Source: Lytechinus pictus
Taxonomy: Eukaryota; Echinodermata; Echinoidea; Temnopleuroida; Toxopneustidae
NCBI RefSeq assembly: GCF_037042905.1
Contig: NC_087262.1
Location: 22,859,501-22,923,500 of the forward strand
Length of the DNA: 64,000 bases
Direction of reading: 5' to 3'
In this document: piece by piece, positions 40,011 through 51,880 of the stretch
Layout of the letters: every line of letters begins with the position of its first letter
Position numbering within the stretch: position 1 is the first letter of the stretch
The notes under the pieces: model-generated
Database searches by the model: none
Seen by the model: the letters and a program-made list of their open reading frames with translations, nothing else
What the model was told of the DNA's origin: nothing
Program-made: the position numbers and the translations under genes

Positions 40011-42153
40011 CAGTGTGAACAACCTAGGTCGGCTATGAGCATGACGCGGAAATTGGATGATCATTAGTGAAAGTTGCTGAAACGCATTGAAGTAATCAAA
40101 ATAAGCGCTAACTTCAACCGTAACTATTCAATAAAATGAGTGTCAGTCACGGATGAGCGTAGCGAGTACAAACATAATCGGGATAAGGAGGGAGCAGTAA
40201 TGCTAATAAATGCCTCAACGCGACAAAACACGCATGAAAAGATGTAGCAGCTGAGTAACATGGCGACAATAAATGAAATTGAGAGACAGGTTTCCGTTTA
40301 AAGGTAAATTTGTTCTTTTATGAAGGTATTGACAGGTCCTCTGCGCCTTGTGTTTAATGATTGTCCCGATGAATATATTTAACACGGCAATAGTCCAATG
40401 AATGCCAAGGATATTCATTCCAATCAATTGGTTGCCGTATTTTTGCTGATTAGGGAACCATGAGTGGCCAAGTTGGCGGGTGCCCTACCAAGAAACTCTT
40501 GCGCCTTTAGGGCCCCCTTTATAGCTATTTTACTTTGTATAATGTTTCACTGTGTATTGCACCATTAGATATTTGTAGTTTTTATGTGTTTATTGGTAGT
40601 TTAAATAATCAATCAAATGAAGTGAGTTTATCTATGAATATAGATATCTTTATATCCATGTTTTACTTTTGGCAAGTTATTGGTTCTGTATTTCCTGTAT
40701 TATGATGATGTTTGTCGGTGTGAAACCCGTAAGAGAAGGCTTACAGACTAAAACAAATATTCAGATAAATAAGAGATGACAAGATCCCCAAAATATCCAT
40801 CAGGAACCGTCAATCATTTTAATATAAAAGCGTGTAGGCTTTTACGATGTTTTGAAAATCTTAATGATATTTAGTTTTAAAAATTACATTGTCAGATGAA
40901 TGGAAAACTAAAATAAAACATGAATATTTTTTTGGTATGAAACTACTTATCTAGCATTGAGTGGAATGAGAATTCCAGGAACTAATCCTTTTATATATCC
41001 TTTTGGGGAAAAAATTACTAAATTGCATGAAAAATATATGAATTATTTTTTTATTCGAAAAATGAAAGTATGCTGAGAATATTCGGGAAAATATTATTCC
41101 ATACAGAAGTCTTTCATTTCTTATTCGGCATAATTTTTGATAAAAAGAGATAAATATAATTATGATTCATTTAGATAACAGAGTGCACTGACATGTAATT
41201 TCTAAGGAAAAATGAGAATTTGATAACATTTCTGCCAACGTTTTATAACTGTCGTTTTTCTAAATTTACCACAGGTTCAACATATAATCACATGGGTTAT
41301 ATCTTGAACCTGGTGATGACATCCCGGAAGGAACATATAAAACACAAGTTTCCTTTTAATTTTTAAGAACTAGGGGTGAGACATTTTATTAAAAAAACAT
41401 TAGACAGATGAATATATATCCCTAAAATTGCACAATGCGGACCAAAAATCGAATGTAGGATTTATTGATAAACGAAATGAAGAAAGAAAGAAAGAAGTCC
41501 GACCGGAACCATTAATTAATGCATTTCAAAGGAACGTAATATTACCCAAAGAATATCAAGCGAAACAATCACATTTTAGTAAATTCATAGAAAAATATTT
41601 GAAGATAATTATTAGAAACGTTCTTTTCTGAGTAAATCTGGGGTTCATCATTTAGAAATTGCACAACATTATACAAAAAATACAAAACAAAACAAAAAGG
41701 ACACCCATAAATGTGCGTATGGGTCAGAACTGTGAAACATAATTCCGTACTCATACGCACACTAATAGGTGTTTTAGGGGTAAAAGTTTGTTGTGCGCCA
41801 AATCACCCCTTTATTCAAAGTTCCACTTTAATGTCAGTCACATAAACGAAACCGATTCTATCCCGATCAAATCCATTACATCATTTCCAATGACATACCA
41901 TCGGTCGGTTTGGAGTTGATTTCGTAGGTGTGACTGTATCATATACCTTTTACACTGGGTTGGTTACACGGTGGTATTTCAATCGAAACAAGGCAAAAGT
42001 GCAGTTAACATATAGAGAGATCAGCCATACACACACGTGGGATGGGGGGTTAGCAAAAAGTACATGTTTTATCAAGGGACGTAATATATCTATACGTACA
42101 GTGATAAGTAATATTCGACAAAAATAATGATGAGATAGATGTACATTGGTAAA
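40011..42153. other. No gene recognised
   Basis: AT-rich unique sequence with only short motif-less frames. Confidence 0.5.
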
Positions 42154-42161
42154 GGTATAAG

Positions 42162-42368
42162 CAGTGGCGTACCTAGGATTTTCCACAGGGGGGCAATTTC
42201 GTCCGCCAAAAAATTTGACAAGCAAAAAATAAAATAAAAAAGGTCTTCAACCACAAATAAAGGATTTCAAGACTCGTCAGGGGGCAGGGATATGTCCCTT
42301 GCATGGGTTGTGACTCGTCAGGGGGGGGGCAGTCTGCCCCCTCTGTCCCCCCCGTAGGTACGCTAGTG
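42162..42368. mobile_element. Small hAT-type MITE (207 bp)
   Basis: Ends are CAGTGGCGTACCTAGG and, inverted, CCGTAGGTACGCTAGTG, with a perfect 8-bp target duplication GGTATAAG at 42154-42161 and 42369-42376. The interior is G-rich towards the right end (a run of nine G and CCCCC blocks). It is too short for any protein. Confidence 0.88.
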
Positions 42369-42738
42369 GGTATAAGATTTATTGAAATGAGTGGGGTAAT
42401 AAAGTAAGAAAAGGAGGGTGGTGGTAGTAATATTGGTGGTGGACAGGTGCTCGTGACGGCGGTCGTATTGATAGTTGTCATGCTCGAGGTTTTTTTTTAA
42501 TTTGATGATTTGCTGATGTACAATCATTAGCTAACTGTTGTGTTTTAATTTGGAAGAGCTTAGCCATTCATTTTCCATTCCATTCAATGAAAATGTGTTG
42601 ATTTTATTTTTGACAGAGGCAGAAAGTATTCGATAGGGTATCTTTTTATTCTGTTCGTCTCTGATCGAATTAATTCTTCTTCTACTTCTTTTTTGTTGGG
42701 CGTAGTATAATTAAGTTCCCAATCAAAATTGCGATCCA

Positions 42739-42896
42739 CAATGGCGTAACGAGCCAAAAGTTTTGAGGGGGCTAGATATGGCGTATCGTGTAAAATTTTC
42801 ATTTAAAAAACCCAATTTTGTTATAGATTTTGACATGATATTCAGAAAATGATATCATATTTAAGCCCCCCCCCCCCTACCATCTGCACGCCAGTA
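42739..42896. mobile_element. Second, degenerate hAT-like MITE (158 bp)
   Basis: Left end CAATGGCGTAACG and right end, inverted, TACTGGCGTGC share the TGGCGT core of the 42162 element. Flanks GCGATCCA (42731-42738) and GTGATCCA (42897-42904) would be an 8-bp target duplication with one C-to-T change. It includes a C12-type tract near 42866-42877. The match is weaker than for its neighbour. Confidence 0.55.
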
Positions 42897-43434
42897 GTGA
42901 TCCATACCACCCCAAAGGTATCTCTTAAACAGTTTTATTAAATAAAGACAAAAAGGTCCAATTAAATAAAAGAAAGGAATAGGCTAACTAAATTAGACTT
43001 TCATTTCAATGAAAATTTATGTATCGTGTATTACAATTCACATTCCTTGTACAACGTTTACAGTGTCACTAAATTATCAAATTATGTTAATATCTAAAGA
43101 TTTTTTTTTTTGCTTTCGAATGAGCTGTACTATTATCTGTTATTCATGGACATGATGAATCAAGAGTATTCTAGATATTAATTCAACTTCAAATTCGATC
43201 TTAAAATTTATTTAATTTCCAACAGAAAGAATGTAAAACGCAATCATTACATACATGTATAATTACATTCATTTATAACTAAAAATTGATATATAAAGAA
43301 ATATAAAAACATTATGTTTTGAAAGGCAATTCATAACATGGATTTTAAAAAGAAAAATATGAGTATCTTTGGAAAGGTTTTTTTTTCTTTTTCTATAATT
43401 TTGGCACAAAATACGTTTTGGGAATGGTTTTCGT

Positions 43435-43700
43435 ATAACTCCGAGTCAAAGTACTCGAAATTGAAATATTGATCGTACTGGACACTGTCGTCTCGGAACA
43501 ATTTTATTCCCAATTCCGTGACAACCGGGTTGTTGAGTTGGACTAAAGAAATCGGCAATTTTCCATTTCTGCAGCATTTATTCTCGGATATTGCCGACCG
43601 GCGGGCGAAAGGAGGTTTCAATAACGGTTTGCCGATGCAGCTTCTACGCGGCAACTCCCCCGTGCGAATACCGACAATGTTTGGTTACAAACCGCTGTTC
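43435..43700 (-). other. GC-richer, coding-like block of unknown frame
   Basis: This 265-bp block stands out by its CpG content from very AT-rich neighbours. The minus strand is open for about 95 codons (a segment reads SAISENKCCRNGKLPISLVQ, followed by an acidic, aromatic part). The plus strand is open too (43518-43715, with LPMQLLRGNSPVRIPTMFGY before a TAA). I recognise neither peptide and see no decisive splice sites. It could be an exon, a retro-copy fragment or a conserved non-coding element. Confidence 0.3.
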
Positions 43701-43715
43701 AAATTCAGCGACTAA

Positions 43716-44211
43716 AATAATCTTGATGAGAATAGCTACTTCTTATTCATAATGTGACTGTATTGTAAGACGATCGAGTTGTGAACACGGAAGGTAATAA
43801 GCCTAGGCCAATCATCTTTTTTCTTTGAATGACATAAATTCGTTATTACCCAGGAGATTTAAATTGGCTCTTTGGAGAATAAGCCCATCTTTCTTTACTC
43901 TTAAAATTGTTTTATTGGGGAGCGGGAATCTGATGAGTGGCAAACAAATTTGACAGATAGGAAAATTATTTCTTGAGTAAATCTGTTTGATCAGATTATC
44001 GTGACATAGATTTTCCCGAACCATGTTTTGAATTCGATATTTTGATGAGGACTGGAAGCGTGGGTCTGATAATATCCTCGGTAAATCTCTGAAATCATAA
44101 AATTTTTGAGTCGTCCATCACTGCAGCAATTTGTTGAAAACAAAAGTGTAGGAATGAAAATGATAACAACAATTTTAAAAGCCCCCAAGGTCCCCCGTAG
44201 TGATGATGATA

Positions 44212-44247
<36 letters not shown>

Positions 44248-45774
44248 GTGATGATGATGGTGATGAGGAGGAGGAGGAGGAGGAGGATTATGATGCATGA
44301 TGATGATGATGGCGATGAGGACGACGACGATGATGATGGTTAAAAAATATCATATTAACTAAATCAATTAAGATATAACTCGTTAGATATCTGCAATCAA
44401 TGATAAAATAGAAATGATTGTATTGATAATGATATAGTTATAATGAAAATGACGAAGATGATGATGGTGATTCTGATCACGATAATGACGATGAAGACAA
44501 TAATAATGATGATGGTGATAATGATCGTCACAAGAATAAATCAAGAAAATTCTAGCAAAGGAATCCGTACGAGGGATGTCACTATAGCTCTAATGATAAA
44601 AAATGGCACATGATTATGAACAGTGTAAATTAATGAATATATACCACCACAAAGAAAGTATTTACACAAAGTGTTGCATATTTAATTTTCCTTTAACTCA
44701 CAATGCAAACTGACATTGAATTTACACATATAACATTTCAAATTTGTCCAAATACGTAATCACAAAAATGATCTATTTAATGATCGATATCAATTTTTTT
44801 TTTTACTTTTCCTAAAACTCCCAGCATTTTTTTTACATGTTTTAGATTTTTTAAAATGCGACGATGAATTTAAAGCTTGCATATTTTATAACAACATAAC
44901 AAAGTATGTCTACTGTTTAGTGTATATCGTTAATAAGAGGGCTCAAGAGAAACTTCTTCAGTGCATAATTAGATTCATGGTTTTACTTGTAAATATATAT
45001 ATCTAAAATAAATGCAAAATTAAATAGCATATAATGTATGTTGATAGGCGTACTATAAATATAAAATGTAAAGGCTGGGAAATTAAATAAATCAGAACTA
45101 ATATTATGATATTCACATGAATTATAAAATGATATTTTCGTTTTATCAACAACAATCTTAACTGCAGAGAGAAAAAAGAATAGGACCTCAATTATTTCTT
45201 CAATTTCATAAAACGTTCACCAGGTAATGTCGACCTGTTTTCAGGTTTTCTAGGTTCGACAGGCTGAGGGCGCTAGAGCTTTAGAATGTGAGTACACAAC
45301 ACTTAATTTCTAGAAAACAGGCTTGCAGAGAACGTCCTAGCCGTAGTGAAATGTCAGAGATGACGAGTACAAAAAAAATCATCTAAATTTGCAGCATAAT
45401 TATAGAATGGAAACAGCAAATATAGTAGAACAGTGCGCTAATGCCTCTTTCTGTCTTTCAGTTTGTTGGGTGTTGATGGGGAATGCGTGCACTGTGAGTG
45501 TGCGCGTTTTGTCGAGTGTGTAATTTTAAACGATAGTATTCCATATCTCTCTTTTATTTTCATTTTGATCAGCCGATTACTGTAATAAAATTATCTTCAC
45601 TTTGATTTTTGTCTTTGATTGCTTTATCTAGAAAATATTTTTTCATATTAATTATTACTCATTTTAATTCCTTCATATGAATTTATGATAAATCTAGTTG
45701 GGAAATAGAGGAAGAGAGATTAAATGTGAAGATAGGCCTAAATCAGCGAACAATTAAGAGGTGTGCTGAAGTTG
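43716..45774. other. No gene recognised
   Basis: AT-rich, with the GAT microsatellite at 44202-44340 and a small hairpin at 45228-45262 (TGTCGACCT against AGGTTCGACA). Confidence 0.5.
44202..44340. repeat. (GAT)n/(GAG)n microsatellite
   Basis: About 14 pure GAT units, then GGTGAT, seven GAG/GGA units and further GATGAT/GACGAC runs. A sparse continuation of GAT-like triplets is visible at 44455-44530. Confidence 0.9.
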
Positions 45775-46308
45775 AAGGGGTGCTCCAGGCTGAAAATACT
45801 ATGATTTTAACAGATAAAGAAAAATCAATTATGGTATTTTTTGTTCCGGTGAAACAGTTTTAGGCATGTCTTCATGAATATTCAATGAGCGAACTGCTGA
45901 TGTCATATCCCCACTTGTTCTTTTGTATTTCATTATAGGAAATAAGGTTTATTCATTTTTTCCTCCAAGAATTAAAAATATTAGATTGACAACTGAATCA
46001 GTGCATTTAGATATTTATTGCTGCAACTTATTTCATAAGAAGGGAGACATATCATTCACACATGTATGAAAAAAATGAAACATTCATGATTTCATGTAAT
46101 CGCATAAGAAAAAAAGGAAAGCTCACCTAATGAATATTCATGACGACGTGTATATAACTGTTTTCACATTATATTGCTAATATTTTAAAATTCAATAAAT
46201 TCGGTATTTTTTATCAGATTTTGGTGGATTTTTTTTTTTGTGTTTTGCTTTGTGAATTTTGCTCTATTTATTAAAATATAAATATTTTCAACCCGGAGTA
46301 TCACTTTA
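45775..46308. mobile_element. MITE family A, copy 1
   Basis: Imperfect terminal inverted repeats are present: GTGCTCCAGGCTGAAAATA on the left, and on the right, inverted, GATACTCCGGGTTGAAAATA. The interior has CATGAATATTCA in both orientations near 45870 and 46130, next to GATGTCATATCCCCAC and CTTGTTCTTTTGTA. The second copy lies at 55735. The superfamily is not determined, since no clear target duplication is seen. Confidence 0.7.
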
Positions 46309-46602
46309 AAATTGGAGAAGAAATATAAAAAGAAAATAGATACAAAGTAAAAAGAGAAATAGAAAAATACTTTTGAAAGGAAAGAGGAAGAGATGTGAAG
46401 TGCTTGGATCATTTTTTTCGAATGGTGTTATAAGAATCAACACAAACTTACCGGCAAAGATATGAAATCATGAAGATTGAAGAATCCATGATACATCTCT
46501 TGAGAGAGGGATTTCTGTTTGCTCTGAGAGAAATGAACGCTGACGGCGCTATAGCATTTATGGCAATGGAAAACATTGATGTAAATCGAACACACTATTA
46601 TA

Positions 46603-47201
46603 CAGTGCGTATCAAAAAGAAGTTTACACTTTGAAAAAATCCTGTAAAATTACACATTTTTAATATCCTGAAGATTTTCCCACATTTTAACATTGGTACA
46701 GATCCATTTAAGCAAATGACGATATAACTGTCGAAAAATATTTCCGCTTGAGTGAGCACAACTTACTTTTGAAAAGTTAGTGAAAATTCAGTTATGTCCT
46801 CAGATCCAGCTGGCACAAAAAGGGTAAAGATTGTGCTTACTAAATGTTAAAATTTCAATTTTGGTGGCAAAATTGCTACAAAATGCTTGAATGTATCCGT
46901 TTTATTTCAATTAACTAAATGTACAAGGGAAATGTATGAGAAATGTTTCGCAGGGTAAGTTTGATTTCGCCCTTTCCCCTTGACACAGCGTGAAAACAAG
47001 CATTTCTGCGCAAACAGATTTCTGCGAGCTTTACAAAAATGGACAGTACTCACTCAAGTGTAACATTCTGTCAAAACTTTTACTTTCATTGGATAGATGA
47101 GACCCAAACCCAAGATTATAAGTGAAAAATTACCCACATGTTGTATATTTTTTAATTCCCAGGGCTTTTTCAAAGTGTAAACTTTTTTTTGATACGCACT
47201 G
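46603..47201. mobile_element. Tc1/mariner-like MITE (599 bp)
   Basis: A terminal inverted repeat of about 42 bp starts CAGTGCGTATCAAAAA at both ends (three mismatches over 42 positions) and is flanked by TA at 46601-46602 and 47202-47203. TA duplications and this end style fit Tc1/mariner. Subterminal CTTGAGTGAG (about 46749) recurs inverted at about 47049. No transposase frame is present. Confidence 0.88.
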
Positions 47202-47640
47202 TACAGCAGACAGCGGACGATTTCTTTAAATAAATTCATTTTCATCTATCTAATTTCCTGCCATGATACCCCTTTCTTTATTTATTTCTTCATATGATAT
47301 TTTGTAAGACCCGCTTATATTTCTGCTTCTTTCTCCCGCTGTCGTTACCACCCCCTCTCAGACATCTAGTTATTTTTATTAGTCTTTATCATCTTGTTTT
47401 ATTCTCTAATTTCGGTCGCAATTCGTCCTGTTTCTATTCATGTTTATTTCTCCTTTTGTCGTCCTGTTCTTGTTCTTGTTTTTTTTTCTTCGTGGTATTT
47501 TACTCTTTATTAGTTTTGTCTTGTTCTGTGGGTTATCTTGTTCTTTTTAATCTATTCAGTAAGTCTCCGTAGGCAAATAGCAACCATTGCGCCTCTCTCC
47601 CCCCTCTTTCTTTCTCTCTCTCCTCTTTTCTCTTCCTTGA

Positions 47641-47915
47641 GGGAGGTTCACATTATACAAGCTTTGCTTTTGAGTGAATCTCCTATTTCCACAGATACCT
47701 TTTTTTTCTATTTGAATTATATTTTATAATTTGTCTACGAAATGCACCATATTTTGTATATATCTTTATATGTTAATTATCATGGATGTTTTTTACTATG
47801 ATTATAATGACAATGATTTGTATCGCAAATATTTGTTACAATGTATGAAAATGATTTGTATCAATATTTATGTTATTTCTGTTGGAAATAAATCTGAATC
47901 TGAATCTGAATCTTT
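47641..47915 (+). mobile_element. LINE 3' tail with conserved stem-loop and hexamer tail
   Basis: GGAGGTTCAC (47642-47651) pairs with GTGAATCTCC (47674-47683) with a single G-U type wobble, around a loop containing TACAAGCTTTGCTTTT. The element ends in AATAAA and a (TCTGAA)n run at about 47891-47913. The stem bases differ from the copy at 34540 while pairing is kept, which supports a real RNA hairpin in the LINE 3' UTR. Confidence 0.55.
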
Positions 47916-48701
47916 TTCATTCCCCTCCTCCTTTTCCCTTCTGCTTTATTGTTTTGATATAAATCATTTTTTACTTCATTATAATTTTCAATTCAATATG
48001 AAATGCCGGGAAACTATATACTCTACAACATACATGATAGAGTGCATTGAGTTTCCAAATCAGTTCGAGGGTAAGTGGACATATTTGGAACAAACCAACC
48101 TTTTTACATTAATTCCAACATCTTATAACCAATATTATGTCATATTATTGAGAATTTGAAAAAAATAAGTAATTTGGAGTTAATTATTTCCATGTTGCAG
48201 AAATAATTATTCGTGTAAATTCAATATGATTTTACAACTGGAATGTTACAAATAATTCAAACATGTCATAACAGTCGTGTACAACGGATAAGAGAATTTG
48301 AGAAGGATAATGTTATGCAATGGCTGAAGGAAATACAGCAACAAGATAGATGTTTTGCTTCGTGGGCTCAATGTTTAAGTGCGCATTAAATGAACATATA
48401 TTAACACTTGGAACCGAGAAGTTATATAGCAATCGTGTTCTTGCACACAGAGGTGGATCCATAATATCAGGATGGGGTGGGTGGCACAGAAAATATCACT
48501 CCAAATGTATTGCTCACACATTCTCCTATAGAACTTTAATATTTGACAGGCACACACATCCACACATCCCACTTGGCCTATTCTACAAGGAAACTTGAAA
48601 TCATTATATTATATTTAAAAAAAATAAGACATAGACCTATATCTATAATAGCTACATCATACTTTGGAAAAGAAAAGACCGTTCTAGAAAATAATAGACG
48701 C

Positions 48702-49733
48702 ATGGTTGGTATTTGTTCTCTTTTTGAAATTCTAAATGGTAAAGCGGTGTCTACTCTTGTGATGACAGACTTCCGCAAGGCTTTTGACCGCATAAATCAC
48801 ACGGTTGCCATTCAAAAGATGATCTCACTTGGTATCAAACCTACACTGATCCGCTGGATAGCCGATTTTCTTGCAGAACGGACTCAGTGTGTTCGGTACA
48901 GGGGTGTTAAGTCAGAGTGGGTGACCCTTAATGCAGGAGTACCTCAAGGAACTAAACTTGGACCCATTGTGTTCCTAATCGTTATCAATAATGCCCTACA
49001 TGACAGTGATAATGCATATTGGAAATATGTTGATGATGTGACCGTGGTTGATACAAGATTTGCAGGAGATCAACCAGATGTCTTGGAAAGGACACTGCAC
49101 AATTTTGCTGAATGGTCCACATCTAATGGAATGTCTCTAAATCCTGCCAAATGTGAAAGTATGCAGGTGTGCTTTATGAAAAAGCCACCCGAACCAGCGT
49201 TACTAGCAATACACGGCCAGCCATTGAAGCAATATGTGTCTGTCAAATTACTGGGAGTTCATATTCGTAGTGATTTGAAGTGGAATGATCATGTTGACTT
49301 CATGATAAAACGTGCCAATGGAAGGATACATATTATTAGGATCCTAAAAGGACATGGATTGCCAACTGAGGACCTTTGTACTATCTACATGGGCTTCCTC
49401 AGGCCCCTATTAGAGTACGCCTGCCCAGTGTGGAATGGAGGACTAACTAAACAACAAGTGAGTCGTCTAGAGAGGGTGCAGAAAAGATCCCTCAAAATAA
49501 TCTTGGGACCCAATTTCCAGTCATATGATTCTGCTCTGAATGTATTGGAACTGTGTTTGACTTTTGCCGAAAGGCTGATTTCAAACGAGAGGGTATCCTA
49601 TCTTATACCCCCTCCTAAGAACACCAGAACTTTGCGCAAATCAAACACAAGAGAACAATTAAAATGTAGAACTAATAGATTTCGGAACAGTCCAATCCCA
49701 TACTTGATCGACCTCCTGAATTCTCAATCATGA
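48702..49733 (+). CDS. 5'-truncated non-LTR retrotransposon reverse transcriptase (CR1/jockey-like)
   Basis: The open frame runs about 343 codons from the first in-frame ATG; the same frame is open from 48543 but without homology-like sequence. RT motifs are in order: motif A TDFRKAFDRINH (catalytic Asp near 48768), motif B AGVPQGTKLGP (about 48933-48965), motif C YVDD (49026-49037) and a following LLGVHI block. The C-terminal part has the LINE-typical stretch LRPLLEYACPVW, then a Leu/Arg-rich region, and ends at TGA 49731. The endonuclease domain and RT N-terminus are absent, as expected for 5' truncation during target-primed reverse transcription. Catalytic residues are intact and there is no internal stop, so the copy is fairly young. 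Clade assignment (CR1/L2/jockey superfamily) is inferred from the motif style. No clear tail marks the 3' end. Confidence 0.85.
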   Translation: MVGICSLFEILNGKAVSTLVMTDFRKAFDRINHTVAIQKMISLGIKPTLIRWIADFLAERTQCVRYRGVKSEWVTLNAGVPQGTKLGPIVFLIVINNALHDSDNAYWKYVDDVTVVDTRFAGDQPDVLERTLHNFAEWSTSNGMSLNPAKCESMQVCFMKKPPEPALLAIHGQPLKQYVSVKLLGVHIRSDLKWNDHVDFMIKRANGRIHIIRILKGHGLPTEDLCTIYMGFLRPLLEYACPVWNGGLTKQQVSRLERVQKRSLKIILGPNFQSYDSALNVLELCLTFAERLISNERVSYLIPPPKNTRTLRKSNTREQLKCRTNRFRNSPIPYLIDLLNSQS

Positions 49734-50639
49734 CTTGATAATCAACCCACATCTATATATGGTATTTCTCTGTCTGCTGCTCTTATCAGTCAATTGATTT
49801 TTATTTATTTTTTTTTTTTATCATTATTATGTCACATTATTTGTATAATATGTACTCTATTTCTACTCGCAATTATGAACATTAGTCAATTATTTTCACC
49901 ACTTGTATACAATCATTATGTTTTTAAGTATTGTAGATGACATAAATATTCTGTTTGACATGCTTATAGAATTAGCCAAATTGTATATAATCAAATATCA
50001 TTTAAAAATATATGATCTTTGAAAATCAGGTATTATTGTATTACACAAGAATTGAAAAATTTTTGAAAGGTAATTTTTCTTGCGCATATCATGTGAGGAT
50101 ATAAATCCATAATCTCTTAAATTTGACAATGTATACTTACTAATTGATGGACTCGTATGATCTCTATGTTGTATTCCTTTCCCTTCCTTGCAACTCATTT
50201 CTTCCTGTTGTTTGTCTTTCTCTATCCATATTTCTCCCTCTCTTTTTTATCCATCTCTCTTCCTCTCTTTCTTTGAAATCTTGAATTGTAAATACTACTG
50301 CTTTCTCTTAATGTACAAGAACTATATACCGGTAAATGATAATCTGGACACTATACCAATATGTGTTAAGGATAATATTTTACTTTCAAATTCTTCTTTG
50401 TTTATTCTTACGTAAAATTTTGCAGCCTTACAACTTCATGTTTTCACCTCCTTCATAATGTTTGTACCTTCTTTCCTTCTGACCCTCTGCTCCACTCCTA
50501 CCCTTCACCCCCTCCCTCTCTCTATCCCTATCCAGCCCCCCCCCCCCCTCTCTCTCTATCTGCCTCTCCTCCTTCCCATCTCTCTCTCACAACACAAGTA
50601 GTTTTCAATACCATACTCTTTATCCGTATTATTTATTTG
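49734..50639. other. 3' flank of the RT element and pyrimidine-rich DNA
   Basis: Positions 49734 to about 49970 are probably the LINE 3' UTR: AT-rich, with a T-run at 49806-49818 and no hairpin or tandem tail found. Beyond this is T/C-rich unique sequence leading into the tract at 50460-50592. Confidence 0.45.
50460..50592. repeat. CT/C-rich tract
   Basis: CCCTCCCTCTCTCTATCC-like pyrimidine run with a run of about 12 C near 50536-50547. Confidence 0.8.
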
Positions 50640-50767
50640 GTAATTATCTGTATTATTGTTTGAATATTTTTTGTGTATTTATTACCTTGTGAATACATCG
50701 CAATTCGGCCTTAGCCGCGATGATGTATTGATTTTATTAATAAACAATTTATCTCTATCTAAATGTG
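50640..50767 (+). mobile_element. LINE 3' tail, second type
   Basis: An AT-rich stretch contains the small hairpin CGGC-CTTA-GCCG (50706-50717), then AATAAA-like sequence and a short ATCTCTATCTA tail (about 50748-50762). This layout is typical of CR1/L2-like 3' UTR ends. No coding part is attached. Confidence 0.4.
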
Positions 50768-51539
50768 CCCTGGTTAATTTAGCTATATACATTATCAATC
50801 AACTATATTCGCCACCGCCTTACTATATACAACGGTAAACATAAATTACCCTATATGCTTCATAAATAAATCAATGTATGTAGCAGGAAAAAATAAAACG
50901 ACCAAGATAGGAAAATTACTTATATTTCAGAACAAAATGACTTAATGAAGCCCGGCCCCTAGGAGACATTGCTTGTGCAATTCGGTCTGATAAAGTTGAT
51001 TGGTCTGGTGTTGGCTGTGTTTTTAGAGAAAATAAGAGGGAGAAAATGTAACGTTCACTCATAACTTCGTCTCGAAAATGTGCTTTGTGCTCACAGAACA
51101 AAGTTGTGAAGTGGAGCAGAGCGATAAATACAACATCAAGTACAAGTCAATACGTTATTTAGGGGAATGAGATATGTCGGGCAACGTTAGTCAAATTTGG
51201 GCATGCTTGTCGTTTCGCCATGCTCTACTCCACCGACTCTGTCAGCCTGTAAGCAGACTACTGAGTAGTCCACTAATGAACGTGCAAATCGCTAAGTCCC
51301 TGGTTATGTTTCTTGTAATTATGTTTAGTACATATCGGTCAGTGTGTACATCGCACTCATTATAAGTGTTTTACAGAGGGTTTGGTAATTGGGTTAATAG
51401 TTACAACGTTCAAAGAAAGGACCCCTTGTAGAGAGGGACTTCGTGCCTAATGGATAAATCGTTTGGCCATTGCCTCTTTTTCGCCACATGTAGCCATGGT
51501 AATAATGGGTTAAATCAATTTCTATAATGGCAACCGTGG
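50768..51539. other. No gene recognised
   Basis: Unique sequence. The 63-codon frame at 51174-51365 shows no motif. Confidence 0.45.
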
Positions 51540-51775
51540 ATTAGAAAGCATTGGAGAGTAGCACATGACATCCAAAATGCTCTCCCTGCTGACATATTCA
51601 AACCGTCACTGAAACTCCTTTTTTTTCAACACTAGCATAGTTTTTTCATATATATATACATATAATTGTACATGCCTTAATTTATATTGTCTGTATAACT
51701 TAATTGTAATTATTTCGACCACTTTACTTTCTTCTGTTGAAAATGAAATAAACTGAAATTGAATTGAAATTAATG
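51540..51775 (+). mobile_element. LINE 3' end: ORF2 C-terminal remnant plus tail
   Basis: From 51561 the frame reads AHDIQNALPADIFKPSLKLLF and ends at TAG 51633-51635. This resembles the NxLPxxI...SLKxxLF end of CR1/L2-type ORF2 proteins. About 100 bp of AT-rich 3' UTR follow, ending in an AATAAA-containing run of GAAAT/GAATT repeats near 51745-51772, the kind of short tandem tail these LINEs carry. Confidence 0.55.
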
Positions 51776-51789
51776 GATTCATTGCTTAC

Positions 51790-51880
51790 ACTAGTCAGCC
51801 CGCCTGTGCGCTTTGAGACACACATATAAAGCGCCCTACATATGTTATTATTAGTATTATTATGAGTAGTAGTATAGGCC
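51790..51880 (+). mobile_element. Possible SINE 3' end with ATT tail
   Basis: GCGCTTTGAGACACACATAT followed by AAGCGCCCTA gives a small hairpin. An (ATT/GTA)n tail similar to the SINE tail at 38795-38820 comes next. The tRNA head is absent, so this is at best a 5'-truncated copy. Confidence 0.35.
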
